64,000 nt of DNA from Nostoc parmelioides FACHB-3921 (GCF_014696625.1 NZ_JACJQL010000014.1:62001-126000), one strand, 5' to 3'. Counted from the stretch's first letter, positions 1 through 9,577 are shown. Notes: generated from the letters alone by a model not told the origin. Numbers and translations are program-made.

Positions 1-801
1 TAATCCTGGTTCTACAAGGCTACTATCAAGCCAAAAAGCATGAGGATATTCACCAAAAAGATGGACGAACGCCTGTTCTGTATCGGGGTAATAATCTAGT
101 TTTTGGCTACAAACAGTAAATTCTTGGGGTGGCGCTGGAGTAGGTGAATTAGTCGAAATAGAGAAAATTTTGCTTTCTAATTTGGGGCGAGGTCTACCAT
201 TTTGGCGGATGAATCCTTCAGTAATACCTTGGAAGTTTTCCAGAAGTTTATATCCATACTCGCTACAGATAGATTCTGGATGAAACTGCACCCCCCACAA
301 TGGTAAATGACGATGACGCAACCCCATCACCAACCCGTCTTCAGTCCATGCTACTTTTTCTAAACAACTGGGCAATTCTTCAGCAACCAGCAAAGAATGA
401 TAGCGGACAACAGAGAAAGGTGTAGGAATTTCTTGGAATAAATCACCACCACTGTGATAGACATGACTCAATCGACCATGTTGAGGTTCTGGTGCGTGAA
501 TTATCTTGCCACCATAATAATGACCAATTCCTTGATGACCAAGACAAACACCAAGTAAAGGAACATCTAAATAGTGTTGTAGTATCTGTTGACAAATACC
601 GAAATCTTTAAGGTTTTCAGGACGACCGGGCCCAGGAGAAATGACTATATTATCAAAAACAAGTTGTTTTAATTCATACCAATCTAATTTGTCATTATGA
701 ATAACAAGGGGCAACTCCCCGTTGACTTCAGCAATCATCTGGTAGAGATTAAAAGTATAAGAGTCGTAATTGTCAATAATTAGTGTTTTGATATCGCCCA
801 T
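1..801 (-). CDS. PabA-PabB-type fusion: glutamine amidotransferase plus start of chorismate-binding domain (3' part outside window)
   Basis: The frame opens at ATG 801 and runs leftwards off the window edge, so only about 267 residues are seen. Residues 1-185 form a class I glutamine amidotransferase: an ISPGPGRPEN segment near residue 55, the nucleophile Cys86 in GVCLGHQG, and His174/Glu176 in QFHPES. After a linker, a segment ending AFWLDSSLVEPGL matches the beginning of a PabB/TrpE chorismate-binding domain. An amidotransferase followed by a PabB-like synthase is the arrangement of fused aminodeoxychorismate synthases, which make the p-aminobenzoate branch of folate from chorismate and glutamine. 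Fused anthranilate synthases usually have the opposite domain order, so the PAB reading is preferred. The rest of the synthase domain is needed to settle it. Confidence 0.8.
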   Translation of the reverse strand, partial: MGDIKTLIIDNYDSYTFNLYQMIAEVNGELPLVIHNDKLDWYELKQLVFDNIVISPGPGRPENLKDFGICQQILQHYLDVPLLGVCLGHQGIGHYYGGKIIHAPEPQHGRLSHVYHSGGDLFQEIPTPFSVVRYHSLLVAEELPSCLEKVAWTEDGLVMGLRHRHLPLWGVQFHPESICSEYGYKLLENFQGITEGFIRQNGRPRPKLESKIFSISTNSPTPAPPQEFTVCSQKLDYYPDTEQAFVHLFGEYPHAFWLDSSLVEPGL

Positions 802-945
802 TTGAATAATACATAACCAGAAGTTGCACTCACGCAGGTATTTATCTACCCCATAAGTCCTACTATAATTGAGGCGACGAGCTACAGTAGAGCATAGGCG
901 ATCGCTAACGTCGTGCAGTTTTCCAGCTAAATCGGAATTATGACC

Positions 946-985
946 TTGACTATTGACTATTGACTATTGACTATTGACTATTGAC
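946..985. repeat. Heptanucleotide tandem repeat (TTGACTA)n
   Basis: About 5.7 perfect copies of TTGACTA. The repeat overlaps the end of the downstream hybrid kinase gene on the minus strand and supplies its last codons and TAG stop. The same unit recurs near 17710-17745 and 43115-43153. Confidence 0.95.
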
Positions 986-3568
986 CAAATTACCGATCGC
1001 CTCAATTAACGCATCTGGATCTACGGGCTTAGATATATGTAGTTGGAATCCGGCAGCTAGGGCTTGCTGCTGATTAATTTCTCCAGCGTAGGCTGTGAGG
1101 GCGATCGCGGGGATATTGCCTCCTTCTTGAGGCGATCGTTGTCTGAGTTGACGCATCAGCATATAACCGTCTACATCTGGCATTCCAATATCACTAACTA
1201 TAATATCTGGTAAAGATTGGGATAGGGCTTCTAGGGCTTCTTGTGCCGATGAGACAGCGATAACTTCTACATCATAATCTTCCAGAATAAAGGTAACTAA
1301 GTCGCGGATGTCTGGTTCATCATCTACAATCAAAACTCTCACGCCTGAAAGAGTGGCGGGTTGAAAGTTAGCTGATACAGGATTTTTATCCTCATGGTTC
1401 ATTGCTTCATGTTTGGGTGAGAGTGGTAAATTAACCGTAAAAGTAGCCCCTAATCCTTCCCCTGGACTTGTGGCCTGAACTGTACCACCATGCAGTTCTA
1501 CGACTTGACGCACAATTGCTAGTCCTAAACCTAAGCCACCAAATTTGCGTGTCGTCGTGCCATCAGCCTGACGGAAGTAATCGAACACATAAGGTAAAAA
1601 CTCTGGTGTAATTCCTTTACCCGTGTCAATTACTTGAATTTGTGCTTGATCATTAACGGCTTTGAGATGGATTTCTACTGTACCACCAGGTGATGTAAAT
1701 TTAACTGCGTTAGAGAGCAGATTCCAGACTACTTGTTGTAGACGATTGGCATCACCCATAACTTCACCCAATTCAGGGTCAAAGACATTTTGAATTTTAA
1801 TTTCTTTTGCTTCTGCTGCTAGCCGCACAGTATCAATTGCTGCTCCAATGACAATTGGCAAACTTACAGGACAAACATTGAGGCTTAATTTTCCTTGAAG
1901 GATACGTGAGACATCTAATAAATCTTCAATTAACTGCGTTTGTAGTGTAGCGTTGCGTTCAATAGTTTCTAAAGCACGGTCTGTAGTTGCAGCATCAAAC
2001 TGACGAGAACGCAGTAATTTTGACCAGCCTAAAATGGGGTTGAGGGGGGTACGTAGTTCGTGGGAGAGAACCGCCAAAAACTCATCTTTGATGCGGTTAG
2101 CGATTTCTGCATCTTTACGGGCTATTCTCTCAGCACATAATAGGCGATCGCGTTGTTGTTCTGCCAACTTGCGTTCGCTAATATCTAGGACAAAAGCCAC
2201 ACCTTGCTCATCAGAGTCATCCAGTAAAGCTATTCCCAGCACAATCGACACCCGTCTACCATTACGTTGAATGTATTGCTTTTCGTAAATGCGAGAAATA
2301 CCGTTGGTTTTAACTTCAGCGATCGCGCGGGTGTCCAAATGTTCATAATCTGGAGGGGTGAGTTCTCGCCAACTGATTTTACCTAAGGTGTCAAATTCTT
2401 CGCGGGTGTAGCCAACTATTTGTAAATAAGCATCATTAGCATCGGTAATAAAACCATCCACATTCCAAAAAGCTACGCCAATCAAGTTAGACTCAAACAA
2501 ACGGCGGAATCTGGCTTCACTATTGCGGATAGATTGTTCAGCGCGTTTGTGTTCGGTCATATCGCGCGAGACTGTAATCACACCTTCAATACGGTGGTCA
2601 ACGTTGCGTAACGGTGTCAAAATATATTCATAATAATGCGTACCATCTTCCGCTACATATTCACATTCGTCTTTGATGGGTTCTCCAGCTTTCATGACCG
2701 CTAGAAATTGACCATTTATCTTGTCTATTAATTCTTGAGGTAAATTAATTTCTCGCACAGTTTTACCAATCATCTGTTGTGGATGAAGACCCAAAACAGC
2801 AGCACCACCATAACTGACATACTGATAGTGTCCGGTGCGATTTAGAATATAAATATGATCAACAGATGTAGCGAGGATGGCATTTAAGATATTTGCTTGT
2901 TCCTGAACTTGGGTTGCTAATTGTCGAGTATTTTCTTCTGAGCGTTTGCTTTCGGTAATATCCATGCAAACCCCAATCATTCGTACTGGCTGCTCTTGCT
3001 CGTTATAGAAAAATCTACCTTTAGCTGCAATCCAATGTATGCTTTGTTCCGGCCAAACAATACGAAATTCATCATAGTAATCGGTCTTGTTTTCTAAGCA
3101 AGCACTAACAACCCCCATGACTGATTCCCTATCTTCGGGATGAACACAAGACAAAAACGTCTCATAAGCACCATCAAAACTACCCGGAACTAAACCAAAT
3201 AGCAGCTCATGATTTTCTGACCAGACCACTTTTTCAGTCAGGACATTCCAATCCCAAAAACCCAAATTGGCAGCATCTAAAGCCAGTTTCCATCTTTCTT
3301 CACTTTCCGTTAAAGCTGCGTCTACCTCTTGTCTTTGAGAAATTTCTTGCTGGAGTCGCTGCAAAGTAACAGGTTCTAGATGGCTGTCGATGTCAACATT
3401 GGCTGCGTGTAATGTTCTTAGTTTCGCTTGCAAATCTTCTATGTGCCGTTCAAGTTCTATTTGCTTAAGCTGATACTGTCTTTCTAGTTGTTCTAATTCA
3501 GCTATACGTTGTCGTAAAGCTGTTACTTCATCAGCAAGTTCATAGTTGACTTGATCCACTTTTGACAT
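971..3568 (-). CDS. Multi-PAS hybrid sensor histidine kinase with C-terminal receiver domain
   Basis: An apparently soluble sensor kinase of about 865 residues. Residues 1-80 are a strongly heptad-like coiled coil. Three PAS domains follow (about 85-210, 225-345 and 350-475), the first with PAC-like ends (MIGVCMDITE). Then come a HisKA H-box (LSHELRTPLNPILGW, near 505-520), a HATPase_c domain with N-box, FGGLGLGLAIVRQ G-box, and a receiver domain over the last 120 residues (VLIVDDEPD, acceptor Asp in IIVSDIGMPD). There is no transmembrane segment. The frame could open at a TTG at 3586, but ATG 3568 is the first normal start and is used here. The final residues and stop lie inside a TTGACTA repeat, so the extreme C-terminus is probably not conserved. 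The signal sensed is unknown; no cognate regulator lies next to it. Confidence 0.9.
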   Translation of the reverse strand: MSKVDQVNYELADEVTALRQRIAELEQLERQYQLKQIELERHIEDLQAKLRTLHAANVDIDSHLEPVTLQRLQQEISQRQEVDAALTESEERWKLALDAANLGFWDWNVLTEKVVWSENHELLFGLVPGSFDGAYETFLSCVHPEDRESVMGVVSACLENKTDYYDEFRIVWPEQSIHWIAAKGRFFYNEQEQPVRMIGVCMDITESKRSEENTRQLATQVQEQANILNAILATSVDHIYILNRTGHYQYVSYGGAAVLGLHPQQMIGKTVREINLPQELIDKINGQFLAVMKAGEPIKDECEYVAEDGTHYYEYILTPLRNVDHRIEGVITVSRDMTEHKRAEQSIRNSEARFRRLFESNLIGVAFWNVDGFITDANDAYLQIVGYTREEFDTLGKISWRELTPPDYEHLDTRAIAEVKTNGISRIYEKQYIQRNGRRVSIVLGIALLDDSDEQGVAFVLDISERKLAEQQRDRLLCAERIARKDAEIANRIKDEFLAVLSHELRTPLNPILGWSKLLRSRQFDAATTDRALETIERNATLQTQLIEDLLDVSRILQGKLSLNVCPVSLPIVIGAAIDTVRLAAEAKEIKIQNVFDPELGEVMGDANRLQQVVWNLLSNAVKFTSPGGTVEIHLKAVNDQAQIQVIDTGKGITPEFLPYVFDYFRQADGTTTRKFGGLGLGLAIVRQVVELHGGTVQATSPGEGLGATFTVNLPLSPKHEAMNHEDKNPVSANFQPATLSGVRVLIVDDEPDIRDLVTFILEDYDVEVIAVSSAQEALEALSQSLPDIIVSDIGMPDVDGYMLMRQLRQRSPQEGGNIPAIALTAYAGEINQQQALAAGFQLHISKPVDPDALIEAIGNLVNSQ

Positions 3569-3934
3569 TTGGCAAACAACTCGCAATTAATATATATCTT
3601 GTAGTATGCACTCCATAAGTCTTATTGAGTATGAGTTTTTTCAACTAACAAAGCAATATCTCTCAAGATATAGAGAAAATTCACATACAAAATATAACTA
3701 ATGATAAATATAGATTGTTTGCATCTAGCTATGGGTAGGGACAAGGAGGTGATCAATTCAAAATTCAAAATAGCCTACGGCATCTCTTATGAGAGGCTAA
3801 CCGCCAACGCGTAGCGTCTCATAGAGAAGGCTAAGCCAACAAAATTCAAAATTAAGAAATAATGTCTCCCTGCGCCCTATCCGCTCTCAGTACACTTCGC
3901 TAATATGAGTATTCACTCATTACTCAGCACTTGT
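3569..3934. repeat. Intergenic region with STRR traces and a REP-like palindromic element
   Basis: No gene is seen. Around 3757-3772 and 3838-3856 there are short runs of the AATTCAAA heptamer. Between them (about 3770-3838) lies a GC-richer imperfect palindrome with CTTATGAGAGGCTAA and its near-complement around TCTCATAGAGAAGGCTAAG, typical of dispersed REP-like elements in Nostoc genomes. The rest is AT-rich. Confidence 0.6.
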
Positions 3935-5461
3935 TTATGCTCCTACTGCTTCCTTGGCTGCGTATAACACCTCGGCTGAGATATCTTTGAAGCCGCGATC
4001 GCGTGCGAATTTTTCGGTATTGCGCTTGACTTTTCCGCGCACAAACCCAGGAATCTTGTTCAATTCTGCCAAGCCGTCTTTTGTCCAACTCAGGTCAGAT
4101 TCAGCAGAAATACCTTTAGTAATTACTTCCTTGGTATCATGTCCACCAAATATTTCTAATAGGTGGTCTTCCATACCTAAAGTGAAGGAATTATAGATTA
4201 AATCTGTAATTTGATTGGTTCCTTCATAACCCAAGAATGGTTTGTAACCGATGGGGAAGTTTTGTACGTGAATGGGTGCAGCAATCACACCACAAGGAAT
4301 ATCTAAACGCTTACCAACATGGCGTTCCATTTGTGTACCGAAGATGGCGGAGGGTTCAACACGGGCGATCGCATCCCCAATTTCGCCATGATCTTCAGTA
4401 ATCAGCACTTCATCGCAATACTCGCTTACCTGTTCGCGGAACCAATCAGCATCATACTTGCAGTAGGTTCCTGCCCAAACAACGTGAATCCCCATTTCTC
4501 GTGACAAAATCTTTGTCAAGGCGGCGGCGTGGGTGTTGTCGCCAAAGACTACGGCTTTTTTACCAGTCAGGTTTTGGCAGTCGATGGAACGGGAGAACCA
4601 AGCAGCTTGGGATACATACAAGGTTTGCTCGTTGATATAGTCTTCGTAATTAACATCAGCACCTTGAGCGTTAATCACTTCCTGAATCTTACGGATACAA
4701 CGGGCAGTTTCTACTACACCCATTGGCACAATATCTATACAAGGTGTGCCAAATTCTGCTTCCAAGTAACTAGCTGTCATTAAACCCAATTCCCGGTAAG
4801 GAACAAGGTTAAACCAAGCTCTGGGTAAATTCTTCAATTCGTGGACAGAAGCGCCTTCAGGAATGACTGCGTTGACCTCAATTCCCAAATCAGCCATCAG
4901 CCTTTTGAGTTCGGTGCAGTCGTGGTTATTGTGGAAACCCAGGGTTGAAATGCCGATAATGTTAACTGAGGGCTTAGCGGTTTTACCTTCTGGGAGTTCG
5001 CCTTTTTTGCGGGCTTTCTCAATATAGTATTGAACAATTTGGTGGAGAGTGCGATCGCCTGCTTGCAGTTCGTTCACCCGATAGTGGTTCACATCCGCCA
5101 GCAACACGTCCCCTTTCGCCTCCAACTGGGCGCGTTCGACGAAGTTTTCTAGGTCTTCTTGGAGAATACTGGAAGTACAGGTGGGAGTTAAGACAATTAA
5201 ATCTGGGTGTTCTTCTGCATCTTTGCGGGTAATATTATCTACCACCTTTTCTTGGGAACCACGGGCTAAAACATGACGGTCAACCACGCTGGTTGTTACT
5301 GGTGTGAAGTCCCGCTCCCGCGATAGCATTGAGCGCATAACGTTAAAGTAGTCATCACCCAGGGGCGCGTGCATAATAGCATGGACGTTTTTAAATGAAG
5401 TTGCGACTCGCAAAGTGCCAATGTGGGCGGGGCCTGCATACATCCAGTAAGCCAATTTCAT
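3935..5461 (-). CDS. chlB: Light-independent protochlorophyllide reductase subunit B
   Basis: ChlB, 508 residues, the normal length. It begins [20 protein letters not shown] and contains the expected conserved blocks ([45 protein letters not shown]). With ChlN it forms the nitrogenase-like catalytic tetramer of dark-operative protochlorophyllide reductase. That complex receives electrons from ChlL and reduces ring D of protochlorophyllide to chlorophyllide a in the dark, in the soluble or thylakoid-associated fraction. ChlL and ChlN are not in this window, consistent with chlB being encoded apart from chlL-chlN in many cyanobacteria. The start is ATG 5461. The gene stands alone, flanked by non-coding stretches. 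Confidence 0.97.
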   Translation of the reverse strand: MKLAYWMYAGPAHIGTLRVATSFKNVHAIMHAPLGDDYFNVMRSMLSRERDFTPVTTSVVDRHVLARGSQEKVVDNITRKDAEEHPDLIVLTPTCTSSILQEDLENFVERAQLEAKGDVLLADVNHYRVNELQAGDRTLHQIVQYYIEKARKKGELPEGKTAKPSVNIIGISTLGFHNNHDCTELKRLMADLGIEVNAVIPEGASVHELKNLPRAWFNLVPYRELGLMTASYLEAEFGTPCIDIVPMGVVETARCIRKIQEVINAQGADVNYEDYINEQTLYVSQAAWFSRSIDCQNLTGKKAVVFGDNTHAAALTKILSREMGIHVVWAGTYCKYDADWFREQVSEYCDEVLITEDHGEIGDAIARVEPSAIFGTQMERHVGKRLDIPCGVIAAPIHVQNFPIGYKPFLGYEGTNQITDLIYNSFTLGMEDHLLEIFGGHDTKEVITKGISAESDLSWTKDGLAELNKIPGFVRGKVKRNTEKFARDRGFKDISAEVLYAAKEAVGA

Positions 5462-5797
5462 TATGTTTTACTCCCTTGTAAACTTGAATAATGATCAAAA
5501 CGGGACTATAAGTGCTTGATTAGTTAGTTGATGCTGATTTTCCCAAAACTTGTAGCCGCCATGAAGTGGGGTGTTTCGGGGTCTTTAGGTGTGGCGATTC
5601 GCTCAAAACTACTTCCTGATTATGATTCAGGTTGTACTGGAAACAACTCCAGGCTTGGCAAATTACATGAATCTTAAAGTTCAGCAAATTTTGTTATCAA
5701 TATTTGTTCATGTTCAATTGAATGATGGCGCTCAATATTTAGGCTGGGACAAAATTTGTGGGAACATAAATCCTGTGTAATTAGCCTCTTTGTTTTC
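5462..5797. other. Intergenic region upstream of chlB
   Basis: This 336-base stretch lies between the divergent chlB and GIY-YIG genes and should hold both promoters. A short frame at 5589-5780 has no recognisable product and is not called. No repeat or RNA structure was recognised. Confidence 0.5.
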
Positions 5798-6175
5798 ATG
5801 GCAACGAAAGACTCTGAACTGCAAGCTCAAGCTCGGAGAATCCTAGATGTAATCGCCTTTACTCCGTTTGAACAATGCCAGCCATTAAACCGTGAATTTA
5901 ACGATATTCCTCCTCGTCCCGGTATCTATGCAATCAGGCACAAAAATGATGGGTTGCTCTACATCGGTAAAACAAAGAGTTTGCGGGGACGTTTCAGTGG
6001 TGGACACAAGGCTTTTCTCTGGGCGTGGCTTGATCAGTATCAAGATAAAGATGTGCGGATTGCCTGGCAAGAAATTTCTTACTGGGAGAACCCTGGGTTA
6101 CTATTGGAGTTAGAAGCCATCATCCTGAGAGCTACTGAACCGCCTTATAATGTCCACATTCCAACCCAAAGGTGA
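5798..6175 (+). CDS. GIY-YIG domain protein (possible nuclease)
   Basis: Start taken at ATG 5798 (125 residues). An upstream in-frame ATG at 5756 would add 14 hydrophobic residues with no homology signal. The centre reads RPGIYAIRHKNDGLLYIGKT, i.e. a GIY...YIG pair, followed by an Arg in SLRGRFSGGHK and a late Glu (LLLELEAIILR) in the position of the catalytic Glu of GIY-YIG nucleases. It ends with EPPYNVHIPTQ, reminiscent of the PxxN tail of the family. Single-domain proteins like this occur in mobile and accessory DNA, and their substrates are mostly unknown. The next small gene starts 4 bases after this stop, so the two are probably cotranscribed. Confidence 0.75.
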   Translation: MATKDSELQAQARRILDVIAFTPFEQCQPLNREFNDIPPRPGIYAIRHKNDGLLYIGKTKSLRGRFSGGHKAFLWAWLDQYQDKDVRIAWQEISYWENPGLLLELEAIILRATEPPYNVHIPTQR

Positions 6176-6179
6176 AGCT

Positions 6180-6386
6180 ATGGCAACCAAACTTCACGAG
6201 CAACTTTCTGCCGTTGATGCCGAAGTCATTTTAGAGCGTCTACCTGAGCGAATTCGAGATGCTCTCATTGCTCATGCCACAGAAATCGAGTATCCTATTG
6301 AAGCAGTCATCGAAATGGCGATCGCCAGTTTTCTGGACACAGAAGCATTAGGTTTCGCAGATTGCCAGCCAGGACGTGGACTTTAG
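6180..6386 (+). CDS. Small conserved-looking protein of unknown function
   Basis: A 68-residue protein starting at ATG 6180, directly after the GIY-YIG gene. An in-frame ATG at 6150 overlaps that gene and is less likely. The protein is acidic and helical, with a segment (LPERIRDALIAHATEIEYP) followed by VIEMAIASFLDTEAL that has the amphipathic look of a small dimeric or ribbon-helix-helix-like protein. I do not recognise the family. Its tight spacing suggests it acts with, or regulates, the GIY-YIG protein. Confidence 0.6.
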   Translation: MATKLHEQLSAVDAEVILERLPERIRDALIAHATEIEYPIEAVIEMAIASFLDTEALGFADCQPGRGL

Positions 6387-6417
6387 CTTAAAAGGTGGGT
6401 TTAGGGGAAGTGGTGGT

Positions 6418-8793
6418 CTAAAAACTGGCAGTTCTGGAAATTTTGGCAACTTGATTAGGAGCTTTAATTTCTGTAAATAAATGTGTTGCTTGAGAAAAAT
6501 ACTTTTGGCTGGCATCAGACTTTGCCATTTTTTGATAGGTTAAACCTATTTGAAAGTAGGTTTCGGCTAGGTCACATTTAGCACCGATTTTATCTAAAAG
6601 TTCGATTGCTTCTGTATGATAAGCCAGGGCTAATGGATAATCTGCTTGTTGGCGATGAATTTCTGCTAATCCATTCAGGGTTTTTGCTTTTACCTGCATA
6701 TAATGGCTTTCTTCCGCAAAGGTCAACGCTTGATGAAACATTTCCTTTGCTTTGGTAAATTCTCCTAAATTAACATAGGTTTGACCTAAGATTTGAATAA
6801 AATAAGCGAATCTTCCCGTCTCTATTATTTCTTCTTTTTTAATGTTTTGATAAGCTACATCTGCTAATAAATAAGCAGCATCACATAAGCCTAAGTATGA
6901 ATTTACTAAAGCTAAACATACAGAAGCTTTTTCTGCCCAGCGATGATGGTCTGTATTTTGGGCTAGGTAAATTACTTGTTGAAATAATTTGGCAGCCTCT
7001 TCTAGTTCCCACAAATCTATTTTATAAAGACCAACGCTTAAGAGAGAGTCTACTTCTAACATTCTCAAATAGTAGACTTTATGTTTATTCTCTGGTTGCG
7101 GTACGAGTGATTTCAGGGCTTGTGTTGCCAAATTGATGGTTTTTTCCTGACAGGCGATCGCTTGAATAATATCACCTGTAATCCAATACAAATCACCTAA
7201 TATATTATACAGTTCACTTAAGTCTTGGTCATGCCCAATATTCTTGACGACTTGATTGATAGCAGTCATGATTGGCTGAATTAAACCCATCCGATACAGT
7301 GTACTTCCCAAGGGCAAAAACTGCTGCCATTGATTATTGCGACTCTTGAGAATTACCTTACCTGCTAACTCGAATTTGTTAATTTCTATATAGTGATAAT
7401 ATGCTTCTAGCGCTTGCAAAGCATCTTGAAATATGGTGATTCTGGGAACACTAGCCGTCCAAAATTCAGCAACTTTGTGATTGGTTATTTCCCACTCATC
7501 ACTAGTACGTAAACGCGCGATCGCCTCGGCGCGAATTACCGGATGTAGCCAATATTCCCCTTGATGACACTCCACTAAAGAGCGATTTCTCAGGGAAGCA
7601 ATAAGTTGACGATGTTCAGACGCGGGAACATCCCAAAGTAAAGAAAACAGTCCTGATGAGGGAATGGTGGGTATATCTTGGTAACGATAACATCCCAAAC
7701 GGCACAGTAGGCGATAGGCTTGGGGATCAAGGGCTTGCAAACGATTAATTTGACTCACCGCTAAATTCTTTAAGTCAGTTGCGGCTAAAGGATCACCATG
7801 ATTTTCTTGCCAATAAAGCGCCATATCCCCGCCGAAATCTTCCTGCATCGCCCCGCAGAGAATCCCCATTGCTTTGGCATTACCGCCGTAGGTATGATGT
7901 ATTTGTTGCAAGGTAGGCAAGTTGATAGTTAATCCACGGTTACTAAAAAACTTTTGCCATGTGCTTTGATCCAAACCTGGAAGCCGATAATGATGCACAT
8001 TTAACCCAGGTTCACATAGGCGATCGCGGCTAGTAATCAACGTTACCGACTGCACCCTAACATCAGCCAAAATCCGCAACAATTCTACATAATTGCGGTG
8101 AAGCGGAATCAACCCACCTTGTTGATCTAATGCAGGTTCCAGATTATCAATTAACACCCCAATCCGCCGATTGTGGAGTTGGCGCTTGAGTCGTCCCAAC
8201 GTCACCCCAAACTCCACCCCTGGTTCTTCCCCAAAATCTTGTTTCAGCCATTCCTCCACCACCCGTTCCGCCGGGGTGATGTTTTGGGTTTCCTTCGCCA
8301 TCAGCAATTCTAAAACCAACTCAAAACCCTGAGTTTGCAGATATTGTTGGGCGAGAGTAGTTTTCCCTAAACCCCCCTCACCCTGGATAACAATCACCTT
8401 TGAGCCTTGATTCACCAGAGAATTTAGGTGAGCGATCGCTTCCTCCCTACCCAAAAAATTGCTATCCTCTAATTTAGGTGTAGGTTGTTGGTTTAATTTT
8501 GGGTAATCAATTAGACCTGATATAGACGTAGTTTTTCTCAGCACCCGTTCCAAGGTAGCGCGACAATTACTCTTGGTAATCCTCTCCCGCAGTACTTGAG
8601 AAAGCAGTTTCCATAAATGTGAGCCAGCATCCTTAGCGTGTCCTTCCGTACAACCATAAGCACGGGCAATATCCAAATATTTCCTACCCAACCAAACCTG
8701 CACAACAATAACTTTTTGCAAATCGCTCAACCGTTCCCCGGTCTGAGCAGGAATTATGGTGTCTAACCATGCTAATGCTGCTTCAGCGTCCAT
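6418..8793 (-). CDS. STAND NTPase: N-terminal HTH-like domain, NB-ARC-type ATPase, C-terminal TPRs
   Basis: Start at ATG 8793, 791 residues; the frame also opens at a TTG 36 bases upstream. Residues 1-85 (LSDLQKVIVVQVWLGRKYLDIAR) resemble the HTH-like N-terminal domain found on many cyanobacterial NB-ARC and WD40 STAND proteins (vMAP-N-type, from memory). A P-loop (GEGGLGKTT, about 138-146), a Walker B strand (IGVLIDNLEPAL) and a sensor segment (TLITSRDRL) define the NB-ARC-like ATPase. From about residue 500 to the end there are several TPR-like helical pairs (GRFAYFIQILGQTYVNLGEF; AKTLNGLAEIHRQQADYPLA). STAND proteins are ligand-triggered switches. They have been tied to signalling, programmed death and phage defence, but which applies here cannot be told. 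It lies beside a toxin-antitoxin pair and a GIY-YIG protein. Confidence 0.88.
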   Translation of the reverse strand: MDAEAALAWLDTIIPAQTGERLSDLQKVIVVQVWLGRKYLDIARAYGCTEGHAKDAGSHLWKLLSQVLRERITKSNCRATLERVLRKTTSISGLIDYPKLNQQPTPKLEDSNFLGREEAIAHLNSLVNQGSKVIVIQGEGGLGKTTLAQQYLQTQGFELVLELLMAKETQNITPAERVVEEWLKQDFGEEPGVEFGVTLGRLKRQLHNRRIGVLIDNLEPALDQQGGLIPLHRNYVELLRILADVRVQSVTLITSRDRLCEPGLNVHHYRLPGLDQSTWQKFFSNRGLTINLPTLQQIHHTYGGNAKAMGILCGAMQEDFGGDMALYWQENHGDPLAATDLKNLAVSQINRLQALDPQAYRLLCRLGCYRYQDIPTIPSSGLFSLLWDVPASEHRQLIASLRNRSLVECHQGEYWLHPVIRAEAIARLRTSDEWEITNHKVAEFWTASVPRITIFQDALQALEAYYHYIEINKFELAGKVILKSRNNQWQQFLPLGSTLYRMGLIQPIMTAINQVVKNIGHDQDLSELYNILGDLYWITGDIIQAIACQEKTINLATQALKSLVPQPENKHKVYYLRMLEVDSLLSVGLYKIDLWELEEAAKLFQQVIYLAQNTDHHRWAEKASVCLALVNSYLGLCDAAYLLADVAYQNIKKEEIIETGRFAYFIQILGQTYVNLGEFTKAKEMFHQALTFAEESHYMQVKAKTLNGLAEIHRQQADYPLALAYHTEAIELLDKIGAKCDLAETYFQIGLTYQKMAKSDASQKYFSQATHLFTEIKAPNQVAKISRTASF

Positions 8794-8820
8794 TATTATG
8801 CAATGACGAGGGTAGTTATA

Positions 8821-8860
8821 CAAATTCAAAATTCAAAATTCAAAATTCAAAATTCAAAAT
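8821..8860. repeat. Heptanucleotide tandem repeat (ATTCAAA)n
   Basis: About five copies of ATTCAAA between the STAND gene and the truncated PIN gene. It encodes the last residues (ILNFEF) and supplies the stop of the PIN frame. The unit also occurs near 3757, 14878, 40345 and 49480. Confidence 0.9.
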
Positions 8861-9202
8861 CAAGAAAGCCACATTTAGCATGGATTTCAAAGTTTTTATT
8901 TGATATTTGATTTGAGAACTATAGATTAATCTACAATTCTTCTGCCCCATCTTTCGGAGAAGATTCGATGAATCCGACTTTTTCCCCGACTTTTTTATTG
9001 CTTCCTCCGCAACCTCTCTCAAAAAAATCAATTGAGCATTATTACCACCCCCTCTAGCAAGAAGATAACAAGTTTCGGTAATGACAGGATAAGTAGTAAT
9101 TAGTACTTCATTGAGGCTATTCAAAACTTGTACAGCTAGTTGATGAGCCTGATCATTTTGGTTCCCCAATGCTACGAAAAAGCTAGTATCCGCGATGATC
9201 AT
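8840..9202 (-). pseudogene. PIN-domain (VapC-like) toxin, C-terminal half apparently replaced
   Basis: Start at ATG 9202, overlapping the antitoxin end by 20 bases as in many vapBC pairs. The first 65 residues are a good PIN start: MIIADTSFFVALG with the first acidic residue, then VITETCYLLAR with the second, then LIFLREV. The usual continuation with the third and fourth acidic residues (an LADASLV-like segment) is absent. Instead the frame runs into SGKKSDSSNLLRKMGQ, encoded by one copy of a dispersed 44-bp repeat (8952-8995), and ends in an ATTCAAA tandem repeat. I infer truncation by a repeat insertion or deletion, so RNase activity is doubtful. The alternative, a functional short PIN variant, seems less likely. 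Confidence 0.7.
8952..8995. repeat. Degenerate 44-bp direct repeat, copy 1
   Basis: Begins TTTCGGAGAAGATTCGATGA and matches 9521-9564 at 37 of 44 positions, in the same orientation. It lies inside the aberrant C-terminal part of the PIN frame. Confidence 0.75.
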
Positions 9203-9452
9203 AATTTTCCTGTATGGCTGATCGCACAATAGCTTCAGAATTAGCAGCCAAGTCAGCTTCTCCTTGAAAACAGCCAATAAATTTACTTTGCTTGAGTTTA
9301 GCTAAAGGATTGGTTTTTTGTTGATGGAGTTGTTGATAGCGCAGATCAATAGAAGACTTGATTGCTTCTACTGTATCTTGCTCTGCCTCCTGTTGAATAT
9401 AAGCCAGCTTTTCAGCATATTCTTCATCTAGCTCGATATCTAAATTCTTCAT
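9183..9452 (-). CDS. Antitoxin-like protein upstream of the PIN gene
   Basis: Start at ATG 9452 (MKNLDIELDEEYAEKLAYIQ), 89 residues; upstream in-frame codons add a stretch without character. It is acidic and helical, with an N-terminal segment resembling small antitoxin DNA-binding folds and a C-terminal tail (FIGCFQGEADLAANSEAI) like the toxin-neutralising tails of VapB-type partners, where a conserved G-x-F-x-G/S-x-x-D-L-A motif is common. Its 3' end overlaps the PIN start by 20 bases, so translation is probably coupled. If the toxin is dead, this could be an orphan antitoxin or autoregulator. Confidence 0.75.
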   Translation of the reverse strand: MKNLDIELDEEYAEKLAYIQQEAEQDTVEAIKSSIDLRYQQLHQQKTNPLAKLKQSKFIGCFQGEADLAANSEAIVRSAIQENYDHRGY

Positions 9453-9520
9453 CACCATTACCAGGAAATGTTTACATAGAGTATATCGCACACCTGTTTT
9501 GAAGCATTTCTCATCTAAAA

Positions 9521-9564
9521 TTTCGGATAAAATTCGATGAATGCAACTTTTTCCTCGAATTTTC
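9521..9564. repeat. Degenerate 44-bp direct repeat, copy 2
   Basis: Begins TTTCGGATAAAATTCGATGA and matches the copy at 8952-8995 in 37 of 44 positions. It lies just upstream of the phosphatase-like gene, so the two copies bracket the toxin-antitoxin pair. Confidence 0.75.
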
Positions 9565-9577
9565 TGACTTTATAATT

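Noticed and set aside
5589..5780. Frame upstream of the GIY-YIG gene
   Set aside because: No ribosome site or product signal; the region lies between divergent genes.
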